Below are positions 9,155 to 19,385 of a stretch of 64,000 nt of DNA, piece after piece. The translations under genes were made by a program, and so were the position numbers. Positions within the stretch are counted from its first letter, which is position 1. Every line of letters begins with the position of its first letter. This stretch comes from Actinomyces radicidentis (GTDB lineage: Bacteria; Actinomycetota; Actinomycetes; Actinomycetales; Actinomycetaceae). The notes under the pieces were generated by a model that ran no database searches, was not told where the DNA came from, and saw nothing but the letters and a program-made list of their open reading frames with translations. Where the stretch lies: positions 930,001-994,000 of the forward strand of contig NZ_CP014228.1 of the NCBI RefSeq assembly GCF_001553565.1, given 5' to 3'.

Positions 9155-9883
9155 TCAGCGGGTCGCGGGGACCGAGAGGTGGGCGAGGAGCTCGGGGAGG
9201 GACCGGTCGAGGAGCCCGGTGAGAGCCTCGTCGCCGCGCATGAGGGCGACGCGCATGGAGCGCTCGGCGGCGGCCGAGATGATCTCGGTGGTGTCCTCCG
9301 GACTGAGGAGGCACTCGCGCCCGAGCGCGGCCAGGCCCGCCACGAGGATCTCGCACAGGGAGGCCTTGAAGGCGGCGTAGGAGTCGCGCAGGCTCGGGGC
9401 GTGCTCCTCGTCGCGGATGACGTAGGCGGCGAACTCCTCCTGGAGCAGGTAGAAGTCGCGGCTCATCGGCAGAGAGGCCAGGAAGCGGTCGGCGAGGTCG
9501 GCGACGGCGTCGGTGACCTCGGCGTCGGTGCGGAACTCGGAGCGGCCGGACTCGTCGTTGATGGCGGAGGTGACGAGGTCGTGGACGAACTCCGCCATCC
9601 GGTTCCACTGCTCCTCCGCGAGGCGGCGGACGAAGTGGTCCATGTCCGTGAAGTTCGAGTAGAAGGCGCCGCGGGTGAAGCCGGCGCGGCTGCACAGGTC
9701 ACCGACGCTCATGGCGCCGATCCCCTTCTCGGCGACGACCTCGCGGCCGGCGGCGAGGAGCGCGGCCTGGGTCTGGGCGCGCTTCTCGCTGGGAGTGCCG
9801 GCGATGACGCGGCGGACGGCGGCGCGACGACCGGAGATGCGGGCGCCCGCCGCGGCGAGGAGGTCCTCAGGGTCCTTGGGCAT
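9155..9883 (-). CDS. TetR/AcrR family transcriptional regulator
   Basis: The 242-residue protein has an N-terminal TetR helix-turn-helix (AALLAAGREVVAEKGIGAMSVGDLCSRAG split around FTRGAFYSNFTD, about residues 38-85) and a divergent helical ligand domain. ATG 9883 is preferred over GTG 9907 because TACGGT stands six bases before the ATG, the leaderless pattern seen repeatedly here. It lies downstream of the ABC exporter pair on the same strand, separated by a palindromic repeat. TetR proteins commonly repress neighbouring efflux genes, so the exporter is the likely target; no operator was identified. Confidence 0.85.
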   Translation of the reverse strand: MPKDPEDLLAAAGARISGRRAAVRRVIAGTPSEKRAQTQAALLAAGREVVAEKGIGAMSVGDLCSRAGFTRGAFYSNFTDMDHFVRRLAEEQWNRMAEFVHDLVTSAINDESGRSEFRTDAEVTDAVADLADRFLASLPMSRDFYLLQEEFAAYVIRDEEHAPSLRDSYAAFKASLCEILVAGLAALGRECLLSPEDTTEIISAAAERSMRVALMRGDEALTGLLDRSLPELLAHLSVPATR

Positions 9884-10025
9884 GCGGATACCGTAGTCCG
9901 TCCTCACACCCGACGTTCAGGAGTGCCGGCGCCCGGACGAGTGCCCGCGGCCGGCCTCGAGCCCTCGTCTCCGCCGCCGCGCCGCCGCCCTGCTGCTCGC
10001 CCCGCCTTTTCTCCACCCCTCCGCC

Positions 10026-10092
10026 GAGCTCGTACCTTTCGCCCCGAGACCCACGGCAAGGCTGGTGGTCTCGGGGCGGAAGGTACGAGGTC
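10026..10092. repeat. CTCGTACCTTYCG inverted repeat, copy 1
   Basis: Arms of about 24-26 bases (10026-10051 and 10067-10092) pair around a loop containing GGCAAGGCTGG. The same element occurs at 14403 and 26889; the 14403 copy has the loop in the opposite orientation. It sits between the ABC exporter stop and the TetR start. Confidence 0.85.
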
Positions 10093-10165
10093 AGTAGGGG
10101 ACGCATCCGGCCCGCCCGCCGTCTGAGGCGCCGGCGCCGCCCGACATCGGCCGGCTGGCGGCCGG

Positions 10166-11947
10166 TCAGCGGCTCGTCCACGCCTCCCAGAGCTTCGTGT
10201 ACTCCCCGCCGGCCGCCACGAGCTCCTCGTGCGGGCCGAGCTCGACGATCCGCCCGTCGATGACGACGGCGACCCGGTCGGCCACCGCGGCCGTGTCCAG
10301 GCGGTGCGCGATGGCGATGACGGTGCGGTCGGCGAGGACGGCGTCGATGGCCCGCTCCGCCGAGCGCGCGACCGCGGGGTCGAGCAGGCTCGTCGCCTCG
10401 TCGAGGATGAGCGTGGCGGGGTCCATGAGGACGATGCGGGCGAGCGCCACCTGCTGCGCCTGCCCCGGATCGAGCACCACTCCGCCGGTGCCGACGAGGG
10501 TCGCCAACCCGTCGGAGAGCCCGGCGACCCACGGCCCGGCGCCGACGACGTCGAGCGCCTGCACGATCTCGGCGTCGGTGGCGTCGGCCCGCGCGATACG
10601 CAGGTTGTCGGCGAGCGAGCAGGCGAAGACGTGGTGCTCCTGCGTCACGAGGGCGACCTCGCGGTGCAGCGCCTTCTCGGTGAGCGAGGTGAGGTCGACG
10701 CCCTCGCCGTCGGGGCCGCCGCGGCCGACGGTGACGCGCCCGCGCGTGGGCGGGTGCACGCCGGCGAGCATCCGGCCCAGGGTCGACTTGCCCGAGCCGG
10801 ACGGCCCGACGAGCACGAGCCGCTCCCCGGGGACGACGTCGAGGTCGACGTCGTGGAGGACGTCGTGCCCCTCGCGGTAGGCGTAGGAGACGCCGCGGAC
10901 GCGCGGCGGGTCGGGGACGACGTCGTCGGTGACGGCCTCGCGGTCCGGCTCGACGAGCTCGACGCCGACGATGCGGGCGAGCGCGGCGGAGGCGGACTGG
11001 AGGGAGTCGAGCCAGAAGGTGATGTCGCTGACCGGCCCGCGCAGCTGCACGGCGTAGAGGGCGACGGCGGTGACGGCGCCGAGCGTCACGGTGCCGTGCC
11101 CGACGAGCCACGCCCCCCAGACGACGGTCGTGATGAGGGGCAGCATGACGGCGACGCCGAGCCCGGTGATGAGGACGCAGCGCAGGAAGAGCGTGTACTG
11201 CTCGGTGGCCCAGACCTCGCGCAGGGCGCGGTCCAGGACGCGGTTGCGGCGCTCGCCGAGGTCCTGGGCGTCGACGGTGTCGGCCTGGTCGGCGGTCTCG
11301 GCGACGACGCCGTCGACCTCGGCCCACAGGGCGTTCATCGCCTTGTACCCGGGGACCACGTGGCGCAGGTACCAGCGCCCCACGGGCACGGCGATGATCG
11401 CGGAGGTCAGCATGCACACGCCGAGGAGCGGTGAGGTGACGAGGGCCGCGACCGTCACGGAGACGATCGTCAGGACGATGACGAGGATCTGCGAGACGCC
11501 GCGCTGGACGACGAATCGGATGGACTCCAGGTCGTGGCTCGTGCGGCCGAGGAGGTCACCGGTGCCGGCGGACTCGACGACGCTGAGCGGTAGGTGCATG
11601 GCGGCGGAGACGAGGCGCTCGCGCAGCTCGGCGAAGACGCGCTCCCCGAGGATGCGGGCGAGGTACTCCCCCGCGCCCGTGAGGAGGGCGTTGAGGGCCG
11701 CCAGGGCGACGACCGCGGCGATGAGGCCGTGGAGCCGGCCCGAGGCGGCCGCCCCTGAGGTGCGCTCCGCCTTCTCCACGAGGTCGACCATCGTGCCGAG
11801 CAGCCGCGGGATCGCGACGGAGGCGACGGCGGCCGCGAGCTGGGTGACGGTGACGAGGGTGAAGGCGACCTTGTGGTCGGCCAGGAGGGTGCCGAAACGG
11901 CGGCGCACCTGGGCCGAGGAGGCGACGGGGAGACGGACGGCGCTCAT
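10166..11947 (-). CDS. ABC exporter half-transporter with degenerate signature motif
   Basis: The 593-residue protein is a transmembrane domain of about six helices (residues 25-310) followed by an ATPase domain. Walker A is intact (GPSGSGKST, Lys387), as is Walker B with catalytic Glu (TLILDEATSLLD) and the H-loop (IAHRL). The LSGGQ signature is lost and reads LDPGQAQQ. The upstream gene encodes the partner half and overlaps by four bases (ATGA), so the two are translated together and should form a heterodimer. Because each composite ATP site uses Walker A/B from one half and LSGGQ from the other, this half supplies the working Walker motifs. Substrate is unknown; the downstream TetR suggests drug or peptide efflux. 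Confidence 0.88.
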   Translation of the reverse strand: MSAVRLPVASSAQVRRRFGTLLADHKVAFTLVTVTQLAAAVASVAIPRLLGTMVDLVEKAERTSGAAASGRLHGLIAAVVALAALNALLTGAGEYLARILGERVFAELRERLVSAAMHLPLSVVESAGTGDLLGRTSHDLESIRFVVQRGVSQILVIVLTIVSVTVAALVTSPLLGVCMLTSAIIAVPVGRWYLRHVVPGYKAMNALWAEVDGVVAETADQADTVDAQDLGERRNRVLDRALREVWATEQYTLFLRCVLITGLGVAVMLPLITTVVWGAWLVGHGTVTLGAVTAVALYAVQLRGPVSDITFWLDSLQSASAALARIVGVELVEPDREAVTDDVVPDPPRVRGVSYAYREGHDVLHDVDLDVVPGERLVLVGPSGSGKSTLGRMLAGVHPPTRGRVTVGRGGPDGEGVDLTSLTEKALHREVALVTQEHHVFACSLADNLRIARADATDAEIVQALDVVGAGPWVAGLSDGLATLVGTGGVVLDPGQAQQVALARIVLMDPATLILDEATSLLDPAVARSAERAIDAVLADRTVIAIAHRLDTAAVADRVAVVIDGRIVELGPHEELVAAGGEYTKLWEAWTSR

Positions 11948-14109
11948 CGGTCCCCCTCCTTCCGCTCGACGGCAGTCTCAGCCCCACCGAGATCGGGACT
12001 TGTTGACCGCGAGATCGGGACATCCTGATCGTCAGACCGGTCGCCTGTGGAGAACGTCCCGATCTCAGAGTCAGGATGTCCCGATCTCGGCGAGGGGGTG
12101 GTGACGGGGTCGGCGCCGCGCTCGACGACGGCTCGGTAGGCGGCCAGGTCGCTCAGCTCGTGGTGGGTGCCGCGGGCGGTCTCGCGGACGGACGCGTCCG
12201 GCCCCTCGCCGTCGGCCTCGAGCAGCACCACCTCGTCGCAGCGGGACAGCAGCAGCGGCGAGGGCGTGACGACGACGGTGGTCGCCCCGGTCCGCTCGGC
12301 GCGCAGGCGCTGGGCGACGAGGTCCTCCGTGTGGGAGTCGAGGGCGCTCGTCGGCTCGACGAGCACGAGCACCGGGGAGCGCCGCGCCACTGCGCGGGCG
12401 AGGGCGAGGCGCTGGCGCTGCCCGCCGGAGAGGTTGCGGGCCTTCTCCGTGAGCTGGCCGGTGAGCCCCCCGAGGGAGTCGAGGACGTCGCCGGCGACGG
12501 CCACCTCGAGGGCGCGCGACGCCGTCGCCTCCTGCTCGGTGGTCAGCGCGACGTCGGCCCGGGTGGCGTCGGGCCGCAGGGCGACGGCGTGCATGCGGAT
12601 GAGCTCGGACAGCCCTCGGGTGGCGGCGAGCGGGACGTCGTCACCGAGGACCTCGGCGGCGAGCGGCCCGGCGAAGGCCTCGGCGTGCGCACCGGAGACG
12701 ACGACGGTGCGCCGCACCTCGGCGACCGGGACGCGGCGCAGGTCCGTGCCGCCGAGCGTCACCGCGGCGACGTCGTCGGGTCGCCCGAGGCGCTCGGCGA
12801 GGGCCGCGGACGCCCCGGGGACGGCGCAGACGAGGGCCGTCATGACGCCGCCGCGCAGCCGCACGCCGGACGCGCCGTCGACGAGGTCCCCGGTCGCGTC
12901 GATGACGGCCGCGGGGTCGACGGCGTCGTCGGTGGTGAGCGGCTCGACGGCGGCCACGCGCGAGACCTTCTTCGCCCCGACCCAGGCACGCGTCATGAAC
13001 TGCATGAGGTCGGCGAGGGAGCCGAGCGGCCAGATGAGGTACGTGGTGTAGCCGTAGAAGGTGACGAAGTCGCCCACGGTGATGCGCCCGGAGAAGGCCG
13101 CCTCCGCGGTGGTGCCGACGACGGCCGCGGTGAGGATCATCGGGGCGCCGGCGCGGATCGCGGCGAGGAGCGCCTGCGTGGAGGCGACCCGGATACCGGC
13201 GTCGCGCACCTTGGCGGACTGCTCGGCGTAGCGGGCGGAGTAGACGTCCTCGCCGCCGATGCCGCGCAGCACCCGCAGGCCGGCGACGACGTCGGTGGTG
13301 ACGGTCGTGAGGCGGCCCTGCTCCTCGCGCTGGACGCTCATGCGCTTGTTGAGCGGCTTGAGGAGCGCGCCGACGAGCACGAGGACGACGGGCAGGCCGA
13401 GGAGGACGAGGAGCCCGAGCCCCACGTCCATGCGCAGCATGAGGACGCCGATGACGACGGTGGACACGAGGGCCCCGACGACGTTGGCGACGAAGTACAT
13501 GAGCGCGCCGATGGAGTCGGAGTCCGCGGTGACGGTGGAGACGACGTCGCCGGAGGCGATCTCGCGGGTGACGGCGCGGGGCCGGTCGCCGAGCCGGTGG
13601 GCGGCTCCGCGGGCGCTCGGCTGCCAGCCGGTGGCCCAGGCACCCATGGAGAACATCTCGGTGAGGCCGCCGATGAGCCCGGCGCCGATCCCGAGGCCCG
13701 CGAGCGCGAGGAGCCCGGGGACGAGGTGGCTGGACAGTCCGTGGTCGAGGCCGTGGTCGACGACGGCGCCGATGACCGGGGAGATGAGGCCGGCCGCCAG
13801 GTAGGACAGGGCGGACAGGATCGAGGCGACGAGCAGCGGCAGCCAGGAGCCGCGCAGGAGGGCGCGGACCCAGGCGCCGGGGCGGTCGGCGAAGACGCGG
13901 GTGAGGGCCGGGCGCGGGTCCGGGGTGATGGTGAGGAAGGAGGGCCAGCGGTGCGGGTGGCGGGCCAGGCGGGGGCCGGCGTCGGGCGCCGTGCCCGGGC
14001 GTGCGGGGCGGCTGCCGGGACGGCGGTCGGCCGCGGTGCGGCGGGCGACGTCGTCGGGTCCGGAGGGCGCGGGAGCCGCAGCGGGCGCAGGGGTGGTGCG
14101 CGAGGTCAT
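11944..14109 (-). CDS. ABC exporter half-transporter with degenerate Walker A/B
   Basis: The 721-residue partner half-transporter has a Pro/Ala-rich N-terminus, a six-helix membrane domain (about 85-370) and an ATPase domain. Walker A is destroyed: where GXXGXGKS is expected, residues about 427-436 read CAVPGASAAL. Walker B has lost its Asp (VLVLVEPTSALD). The signature LSGGQRQRLALARA is perfect. Only one canonical ATP site can therefore form in the heterodimer: Walker A/B of the downstream half with this LSGGQ. The last roughly 50 residues are unusual, since about residues 674-707 are encoded by an intergenic-type palindrome (11988-12090) that has entered or extended the gene. Confidence 0.85.
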   Translation of the reverse strand: MTSRTTPAPAAAPAPSGPDDVARRTAADRRPGSRPARPGTAPDAGPRLARHPHRWPSFLTITPDPRPALTRVFADRPGAWVRALLRGSWLPLLVASILSALSYLAAGLISPVIGAVVDHGLDHGLSSHLVPGLLALAGLGIGAGLIGGLTEMFSMGAWATGWQPSARGAAHRLGDRPRAVTREIASGDVVSTVTADSDSIGALMYFVANVVGALVSTVVIGVLMLRMDVGLGLLVLLGLPVVLVLVGALLKPLNKRMSVQREEQGRLTTVTTDVVAGLRVLRGIGGEDVYSARYAEQSAKVRDAGIRVASTQALLAAIRAGAPMILTAAVVGTTAEAAFSGRITVGDFVTFYGYTTYLIWPLGSLADLMQFMTRAWVGAKKVSRVAAVEPLTTDDAVDPAAVIDATGDLVDGASGVRLRGGVMTALVCAVPGASAALAERLGRPDDVAAVTLGGTDLRRVPVAEVRRTVVVSGAHAEAFAGPLAAEVLGDDVPLAATRGLSELIRMHAVALRPDATRADVALTTEQEATASRALEVAVAGDVLDSLGGLTGQLTEKARNLSGGQRQRLALARAVARRSPVLVLVEPTSALDSHTEDLVAQRLRAERTGATTVVVTPSPLLLSRCDEVVLLEADGEGPDASVRETARGTHHELSDLAAYRAVVERGADPVTTPSPRSGHPDSEIGTFSTGDRSDDQDVPISRSTSPDLGGAETAVERKEGDR
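11988..12090. repeat. two-box palindrome, GATCGGGAC family, copy 2, inside a coding region
   Basis: GAGATCGGGAC occurs at 11989 and 12011, and its reverse complement at 12056 and 12078. The spacing is 22 bases in both arms. The inner part contains CCTGTGGA, which is also found in the 41.6 kb element. Here the palindrome is translated as the C-terminal tail of an ABC transporter, giving the peptide DQDVPISRS. Confidence 0.9.
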
Positions 14110-14402
14110 GGGTGTCTCGTCTCGTCAGCGTGGGGCACCGGCGCGACGCGAGCGGAGCTCGAGCGTGCGCGGTGCGGTGGAATGACCTCCGCCGGCTCTC
14201 CCCGGATCAGGGGCGCGGCGGTCGGGTGGCGGCTCCGGCGGGGACCGGAGCGCCGATCACTTATCGAAGACGAGCGTGATGAACATGGCGGCACAATAAG
14301 CGAGGCCTCTGACGGCGGGCAAGAGGGCGGCGCGACTCCGCAGGTCGGGCGGCGCGGTGCTCGCCTGGCCCCGGCCGCCGCCTCCCTCTCCGCCCACCCG
14401 TC

Positions 14403-14469
14403 GAGCTCGTACCTTCCGCTCCGAGACCACCAGCCTTGCCGTGGGTCTCGGAGCGGAAGGTACGAGCTC
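14403..14469. repeat. CTCGTACCTTYCG inverted repeat, copy 2 (perfect 26-bp arms)
   Basis: Arms 14403-14428 and 14444-14469 are perfect reverse complements. Relative to copy 1 the paired change CCCC/GGGG to CTCC/GGAG keeps the arms complementary. The loop is the reverse complement of the copy 1 loop, so the element is inserted in the other direction. It lies in the 748-bp divergent gap between the ABC exporter and the PLP enzymes. Confidence 0.9.
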
Positions 14470-14531
14470 GGCGTCGGAGGAGGGCTGCGTCGGGCAGGAC
14501 CTGCACCGACCGCCCCATCAGCCGGACGCCC

Positions 14532-14562
14532 TTGACGCCGACCGCCGGGTCGGGCTTAACCT
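14532..14562 (+). promoter_or_regulatory. promoter of the Met/Cys leader peptide
   Basis: TTGACG (14532-14537) and TAACCT (14557-14562) are spaced by 19 bases. The ATG of a short frame begins seven bases after the -10 box, where transcription should start, so the transcript is probably leaderless. Confidence 0.5.
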
Positions 14563-14568
14563 CGCTCC

Positions 14569-14643
14569 ATGATCGCCTCGACGCCCACGACCCGCACCGC
14601 GCTGCTGCGCGCCCTGGTCATGCGTCGAATGTGCATGCGCTGA
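14569..14643 (+). CDS. putative 24-residue leader peptide ending in LVMRRMCMR
   Basis: ATG 14569 to TGA 14641-14643 encodes 24 residues, the last seven containing three Met and one Cys (MRRMCMR). It starts directly at the predicted transcription start. A bulged stem-loop, GGGCC(CCC)GCC with GGCGGCCC (14719-14740), lies between it and the aminotransferase gene 215 bases downstream. Leaderless Cys-rich short frames act as cysteine-responsive attenuators upstream of sulfur genes in mycobacteria. The downstream genes handle cystathionine, homocysteine or cysteine, which makes the same logic plausible here. The frame is too short to prove by codon use. Confidence 0.5.
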   Translation: MIASTPTTRTALLRALVMRRMCMR

Positions 14644-14857
14644 CAGCGCCAGCCGTCGCTGTAGCCCCGAAACGGTCAGAGCAGAGCGCCCGGTAGCCCG
14701 CCGCTCACAGGCTCCGCAGGGCCCCCGCCGCTGGCGGCCCCCCGCGTCGACACCACCGTCACCCACGCGCGCACCACCACTCCCTGCGACGCCGCCCGGG
14801 CCCCACGAGGCGCCCGGAGCAGGCCCGCACGCGCGCCCAGCTCAAGGACCACACGCC

Positions 14858-16207
14858 ATGCCCTCGATCTCCTTCGACTCCGTCGTCGACCCCTACTATC
14901 CCGTCGGGACCCCGCTCATCGGCTCCCGCGGCACCGAGTCCTTCTCCCAGTTCGACCTCGTCCACGACCGCCGCGGCACCGCCTCCCTCAAGTGGGACTT
15001 CACCGCGCAGCGCGGCCGCCCCGAGGGCGTGCTCCCCCTGTGGGTCGCGGACATGGACCACCAGACGGCCCCCGGCGTCACCTCCGCCCTCCTGTGGCGG
15101 GTGCGCCACGGGATCTTCGGCTACTCCGACCCCGACGGCGCCTACGACGCCGCGCTCGTCGGCTGGTTCGCGCGCCGCTACGGCTGGGAGATCGACCCGG
15201 CCTGGAACGTCGTCACCCCTGGCGTCGTCCCGGCCCTCGCCCTCGCGGTGCGCGCCCTCACCGAGCCCGGCGACGCCGTCGTCATCGAGGAGCCCGTCTA
15301 CTACCCCTTCCGGGAGGTCGTTGAGGCGGGCGAACGCGTCGTCGCTGCCGTCCCGCTCACCCGCGACTCCGACGGCCTCTACCGCCGCGACACGCCCGCC
15401 CTCGAGGAGACCCTGACGCGCACCGGCGCCAAGCTCATCCTCCTGTGCAACCCGCACAACCCGGTCGGCCGCGTGTGGAGCCGCGAGGAGCTGACCGAGC
15501 TCGCGGAGGTCGCCCGCCGCCACGACGTCATCGTCGTCGCCGACGAGATCCACGCGGACCTCGCCCTCCCCGGCCACCGCACGACGCCCTTCGCCTCCCT
15601 GTCGCAGGACGCGCTGGCGCGCACGATCACCTGCACCTCGCCGTCGAAGGCCTTCAACCTCGCCGGGCTGCAGAACGCCAACATCCTCATCGCCGACGAC
15701 GACCTGCGCACCCGCTTCCGGGCGGAGCTGAACCGCTTCGGCTACTCCCAGCCGAACGCCATGGGCCTGGTCGCCTGCCGCGCCGCCTACGAGTCCGGCG
15801 ACGCGTGGCTCGACGAGCTGCGCGAACACGTCGCGGCCGCCCGCGCCCACGTCGAGGAGCGCCTCACCGCGATCCCGGGCATCGAGGTCGCCCCCTGCGA
15901 GGGCACCTACCTCCTGTGGCTCGACTGCTCGGGCCTGCTCGACGCCGCCGGCCTGGAGTACTCCGAGCTCGACTCCTTCATCCTGGAGGAGGCCGGGCTC
16001 TGGCTCGACGACGGCGCGATCTTCGGCGCCGGCGGCGACGGCTTCACGCGCATCAACGTCGCCTGCCCGCGCGCCACGCTCGACGAGGCCCTCGACCGGC
16101 TCGCCGCCGGCGTCGAGGCGCTGCTGGCCCGCCAGGCGAACCGCGCCCGGGCCGCCGAGGCCGCCGAGGGCGTCACCGCCGTCGCGGCCGTCGGCTCCGC
16201 CGCCTGA
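14858..16207 (+). CDS. MalY/PatB-type PLP C-S lyase / aminotransferase
   Basis: This is a fold-type I PLP enzyme of 449 residues. The pattern is that of the MalY/PatB subgroup of class I/II aminotransferases, which cleave cystathionine or cysteine to give homocysteine or H2S, pyruvate and ammonia. Seen are LPLWVADMDHQTAP near the N-terminus, CNPHNPVGRVW, VADEIHADL and the cofactor Lys in SPSKAFNLAGLQ. AAGGA lies 11 bases before the ATG. It is preceded by the leader peptide and followed by a second PLP sulfur enzyme on the same strand. Beta-cystathionase activity is the best guess. The last 30 residues are a low-complexity Ala/Glu/Val tail. Confidence 0.85.
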   Translation: MPSISFDSVVDPYYPVGTPLIGSRGTESFSQFDLVHDRRGTASLKWDFTAQRGRPEGVLPLWVADMDHQTAPGVTSALLWRVRHGIFGYSDPDGAYDAALVGWFARRYGWEIDPAWNVVTPGVVPALALAVRALTEPGDAVVIEEPVYYPFREVVEAGERVVAAVPLTRDSDGLYRRDTPALEETLTRTGAKLILLCNPHNPVGRVWSREELTELAEVARRHDVIVVADEIHADLALPGHRTTPFASLSQDALARTITCTSPSKAFNLAGLQNANILIADDDLRTRFRAELNRFGYSQPNAMGLVACRAAYESGDAWLDELREHVAAARAHVEERLTAIPGIEVAPCEGTYLLWLDCSGLLDAAGLEYSELDSFILEEAGLWLDDGAIFGAGGDGFTRINVACPRATLDEALDRLAAGVEALLARQANRARAAEAAEGVTAVAAVGSAA

Positions 16208-16223
16208 CGACGGCTCAACCCCG

Positions 16224-16309
16224 CGAGATCGGGACATCCTGACCTCGAGATCGGGACATCCTGACCTCGAGATCGGGACATCCTCACCGCGAGATCGGTC
16301 GATCCGCGC
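16224..16309. repeat. 22-bp period repeat, GATCGGGACATC family, copy 3
   Basis: CGAGATCGGGACATCCTG starts at 16224, 16246 and 16268, and a diverged fourth unit (CGAGATCGGTCGATCCGCG) at 16290, all at a 22-bp period. The fourth unit matches the unit type of the 41.6 kb element, linking the two families. The array separates two codirectional PLP genes. Confidence 0.9.
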
Positions 16310-16408
16310 GCTGGGCCCGGCCCGCCGCCCTCCGGTCCCCGGACACCCCATCCCCCGTCCCTCCCCCACGACCACACTGGCACCGCACGACACGCTCAGG
16401 AGCACACG

Positions 16409-17647
16409 ATGACCACGCACGAGAACCCCATCCCCGCCTGTCCCGACGCCCCCGAGGCGAGCATCCCCGCCTACGACGACCGCTCCGACATCCGGGCCGT
16501 GCCGGTCCACCACCACCCCTCGTGGGCCGAGGACACCCCCGAGTGGGGCATCGAGACGCTCCTGTCGCACGTCGGCACCCTCACCGACCCCACCACCGGC
16601 GCCATCACGACGCCGATCCACCTCTCGACCGCCTTCGGTCACCCCGGCCTGCGCCAGTCCACCGGCTACGACTACGCCCGCACCGCGACCCCGACGCGCG
16701 ACGTCCTCCAGGACGCCCTCGCCCGCCTCGACGGCGGCGCCGCCGGCTTCGCGACCTCCTCCGGCATGGCCGCGGTCCAGCTGGTCGTCGAGGCCCTCGC
16801 CCAGCACGGCTCCCGGATCGTGGCGCTGGAGGACCTCTACGGCGGCTCCTTCCGCTACCTGCAGGTCCTCAAGGAGGAGGGCGCCTACGACGTCGACTTC
16901 GTCTTCGGCGAGGACGAGCTGCGCACCGCCCTCCAGACCCCGGCCGCCCTCGTCCTCATCGAGACGCCGACGAACCCGATGATGGCGACCTTCGACGTCG
17001 ACGCCGTCGCCGAGCTCGCGCACGCCGCCGGGGCCCTCCTCGCCGTCGACAACACCTTCTACACGCCGGTCAACCTGCGCCCCCTCGAGCACGGCGCCGA
17101 CGTCGCCCTGTCCTCGGGCACGAAGTACCTCGGCGGGCACAACGACGTCTCCGCCGGGACGATCGTGGTCGCGGACCCGCGGCTGGGCGAGCGGCTCCAG
17201 TACCGGATCAACACGACCGGCGCGACGCTCGACCCCTTCAGCTCCTTCCTCCTCCTGCGCGGCATGAAGACCCTCGCCCTGCGCATGGAGAAGCACGAGG
17301 CCAACGCGAAGGAGGTCGCCGCCTTCCTCGAGTCCAGCGAGCACGTCACCCGCGTCCTGTACCCGGGCAGGTCGGGGATGATCTCCTTCGACCTGGCCCA
17401 GGACGTCGACATCGCCGTGTTCCTCGAGTCGGTGCGGGTCTTCACCTTCGCCGAGTCGCTGGGAGGCGTGGAGTCCCTCGTGACCTGCCCGAGCGTCCAG
17501 ACCCACGCGGACGTCCCGCCGGAGACGCGTGAGAAGTACGGCCTCACGGACCGGCTGCTGCGCCTCAGCGTCGGCATCGAGACCGCGGCGGACCTCGTAA
17601 CGGACCTGCGCCAGGCCCTCGAGGCCGGCGCCGCGGCCGCCGCCTGA
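16409..17647 (+). CDS. trans-sulfuration PLP enzyme (cystathionine gamma-synthase/lyase family)
   Basis: The 412-residue protein has the Cys/Met metabolism PLP signature with the cofactor Lys in SSGTKYLGGHNDVSAG, the YARTATPTRDVLQ substrate loop and the ATSSGMAAVQ phosphate-binding loop. Family members include cystathionine gamma-synthase, cystathionine gamma- and beta-lyase, methionine gamma-lyase and O-acetylhomoserine sulfhydrylase; sequence alone does not decide which. AGGAG sits eight bases before the ATG. An N-terminal extension of about 50 residues, rich in Pro, Asp and His, precedes the domain. With the MalY-type gene upstream it suggests a methionine/cysteine interconversion unit under leader-peptide control. 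Confidence 0.85.
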   Translation: MTTHENPIPACPDAPEASIPAYDDRSDIRAVPVHHHPSWAEDTPEWGIETLLSHVGTLTDPTTGAITTPIHLSTAFGHPGLRQSTGYDYARTATPTRDVLQDALARLDGGAAGFATSSGMAAVQLVVEALAQHGSRIVALEDLYGGSFRYLQVLKEEGAYDVDFVFGEDELRTALQTPAALVLIETPTNPMMATFDVDAVAELAHAAGALLAVDNTFYTPVNLRPLEHGADVALSSGTKYLGGHNDVSAGTIVVADPRLGERLQYRINTTGATLDPFSSFLLLRGMKTLALRMEKHEANAKEVAAFLESSEHVTRVLYPGRSGMISFDLAQDVDIAVFLESVRVFTFAESLGGVESLVTCPSVQTHADVPPETREKYGLTDRLLRLSVGIETAADLVTDLRQALEAGAAAAA

Positions 17648-17677
17648 GCAGCGCTCACCGCCGCACGCCCCTCCCTG

Positions 17678-17750
17678 GTCGACCGTCTATGCACCCGTCG
17701 ACCGTCGGATTCCTGGAAATCAGACGGTCGAGCAGTGCATAGACGGTCGA
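17678..17750. repeat. TCGACCGTC two-box palindrome, copy 1
   Basis: TCGACCGTC begins at 17679 and 17698; GACGGTCGA at 17723 and 17742. Spacing is 19 bases in both arms, with TGCA between the boxes and a GATTCCTGGAAATC centre. It lies between convergent stop codons of the PLP gene and guaB1, where it could also act as a bidirectional terminator. Confidence 0.9.
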
Positions 17751-17801
17751 CTGCCGTTGGGGCAGGACGTCGGGAGCGCGGGAGCGCGCCGGCTCACGCT
17801 C

Positions 17802-19256
<1,455 letters not shown>

Positions 19257-19313
19257 CTACCGGCGCACGCAAGCCCCTGCTCTGGCGGGGATGCCCGACC
19301 ACCTTCCCCGTGG

Positions 19314-19385
19314 TCGACCGTCTGTGCACCGCTCGACCGTCTGATTTCCAGGAATCAGACGGTCGACGGGTGCATTGACGGTCGA
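19314..19385. repeat. TCGACCGTC two-box palindrome, copy 2
   Basis: Left boxes are at 19314 and 19333 and right boxes at 19358 and 19377, 19 bases apart in each arm. TGCA lies between boxes and GATTTCCAGGAATC forms the centre. It lies upstream of guaB1 and downstream of the aquaporin gene, both on the minus strand. Confidence 0.9.

Noticed and set aside
16224-16309. 22-bp period repeats as a CRISPR array
   Set aside because: Units are contiguous 22-mers with almost no unique spacer between them, there are at most four, no cas genes are present, and other copies are palindromic.
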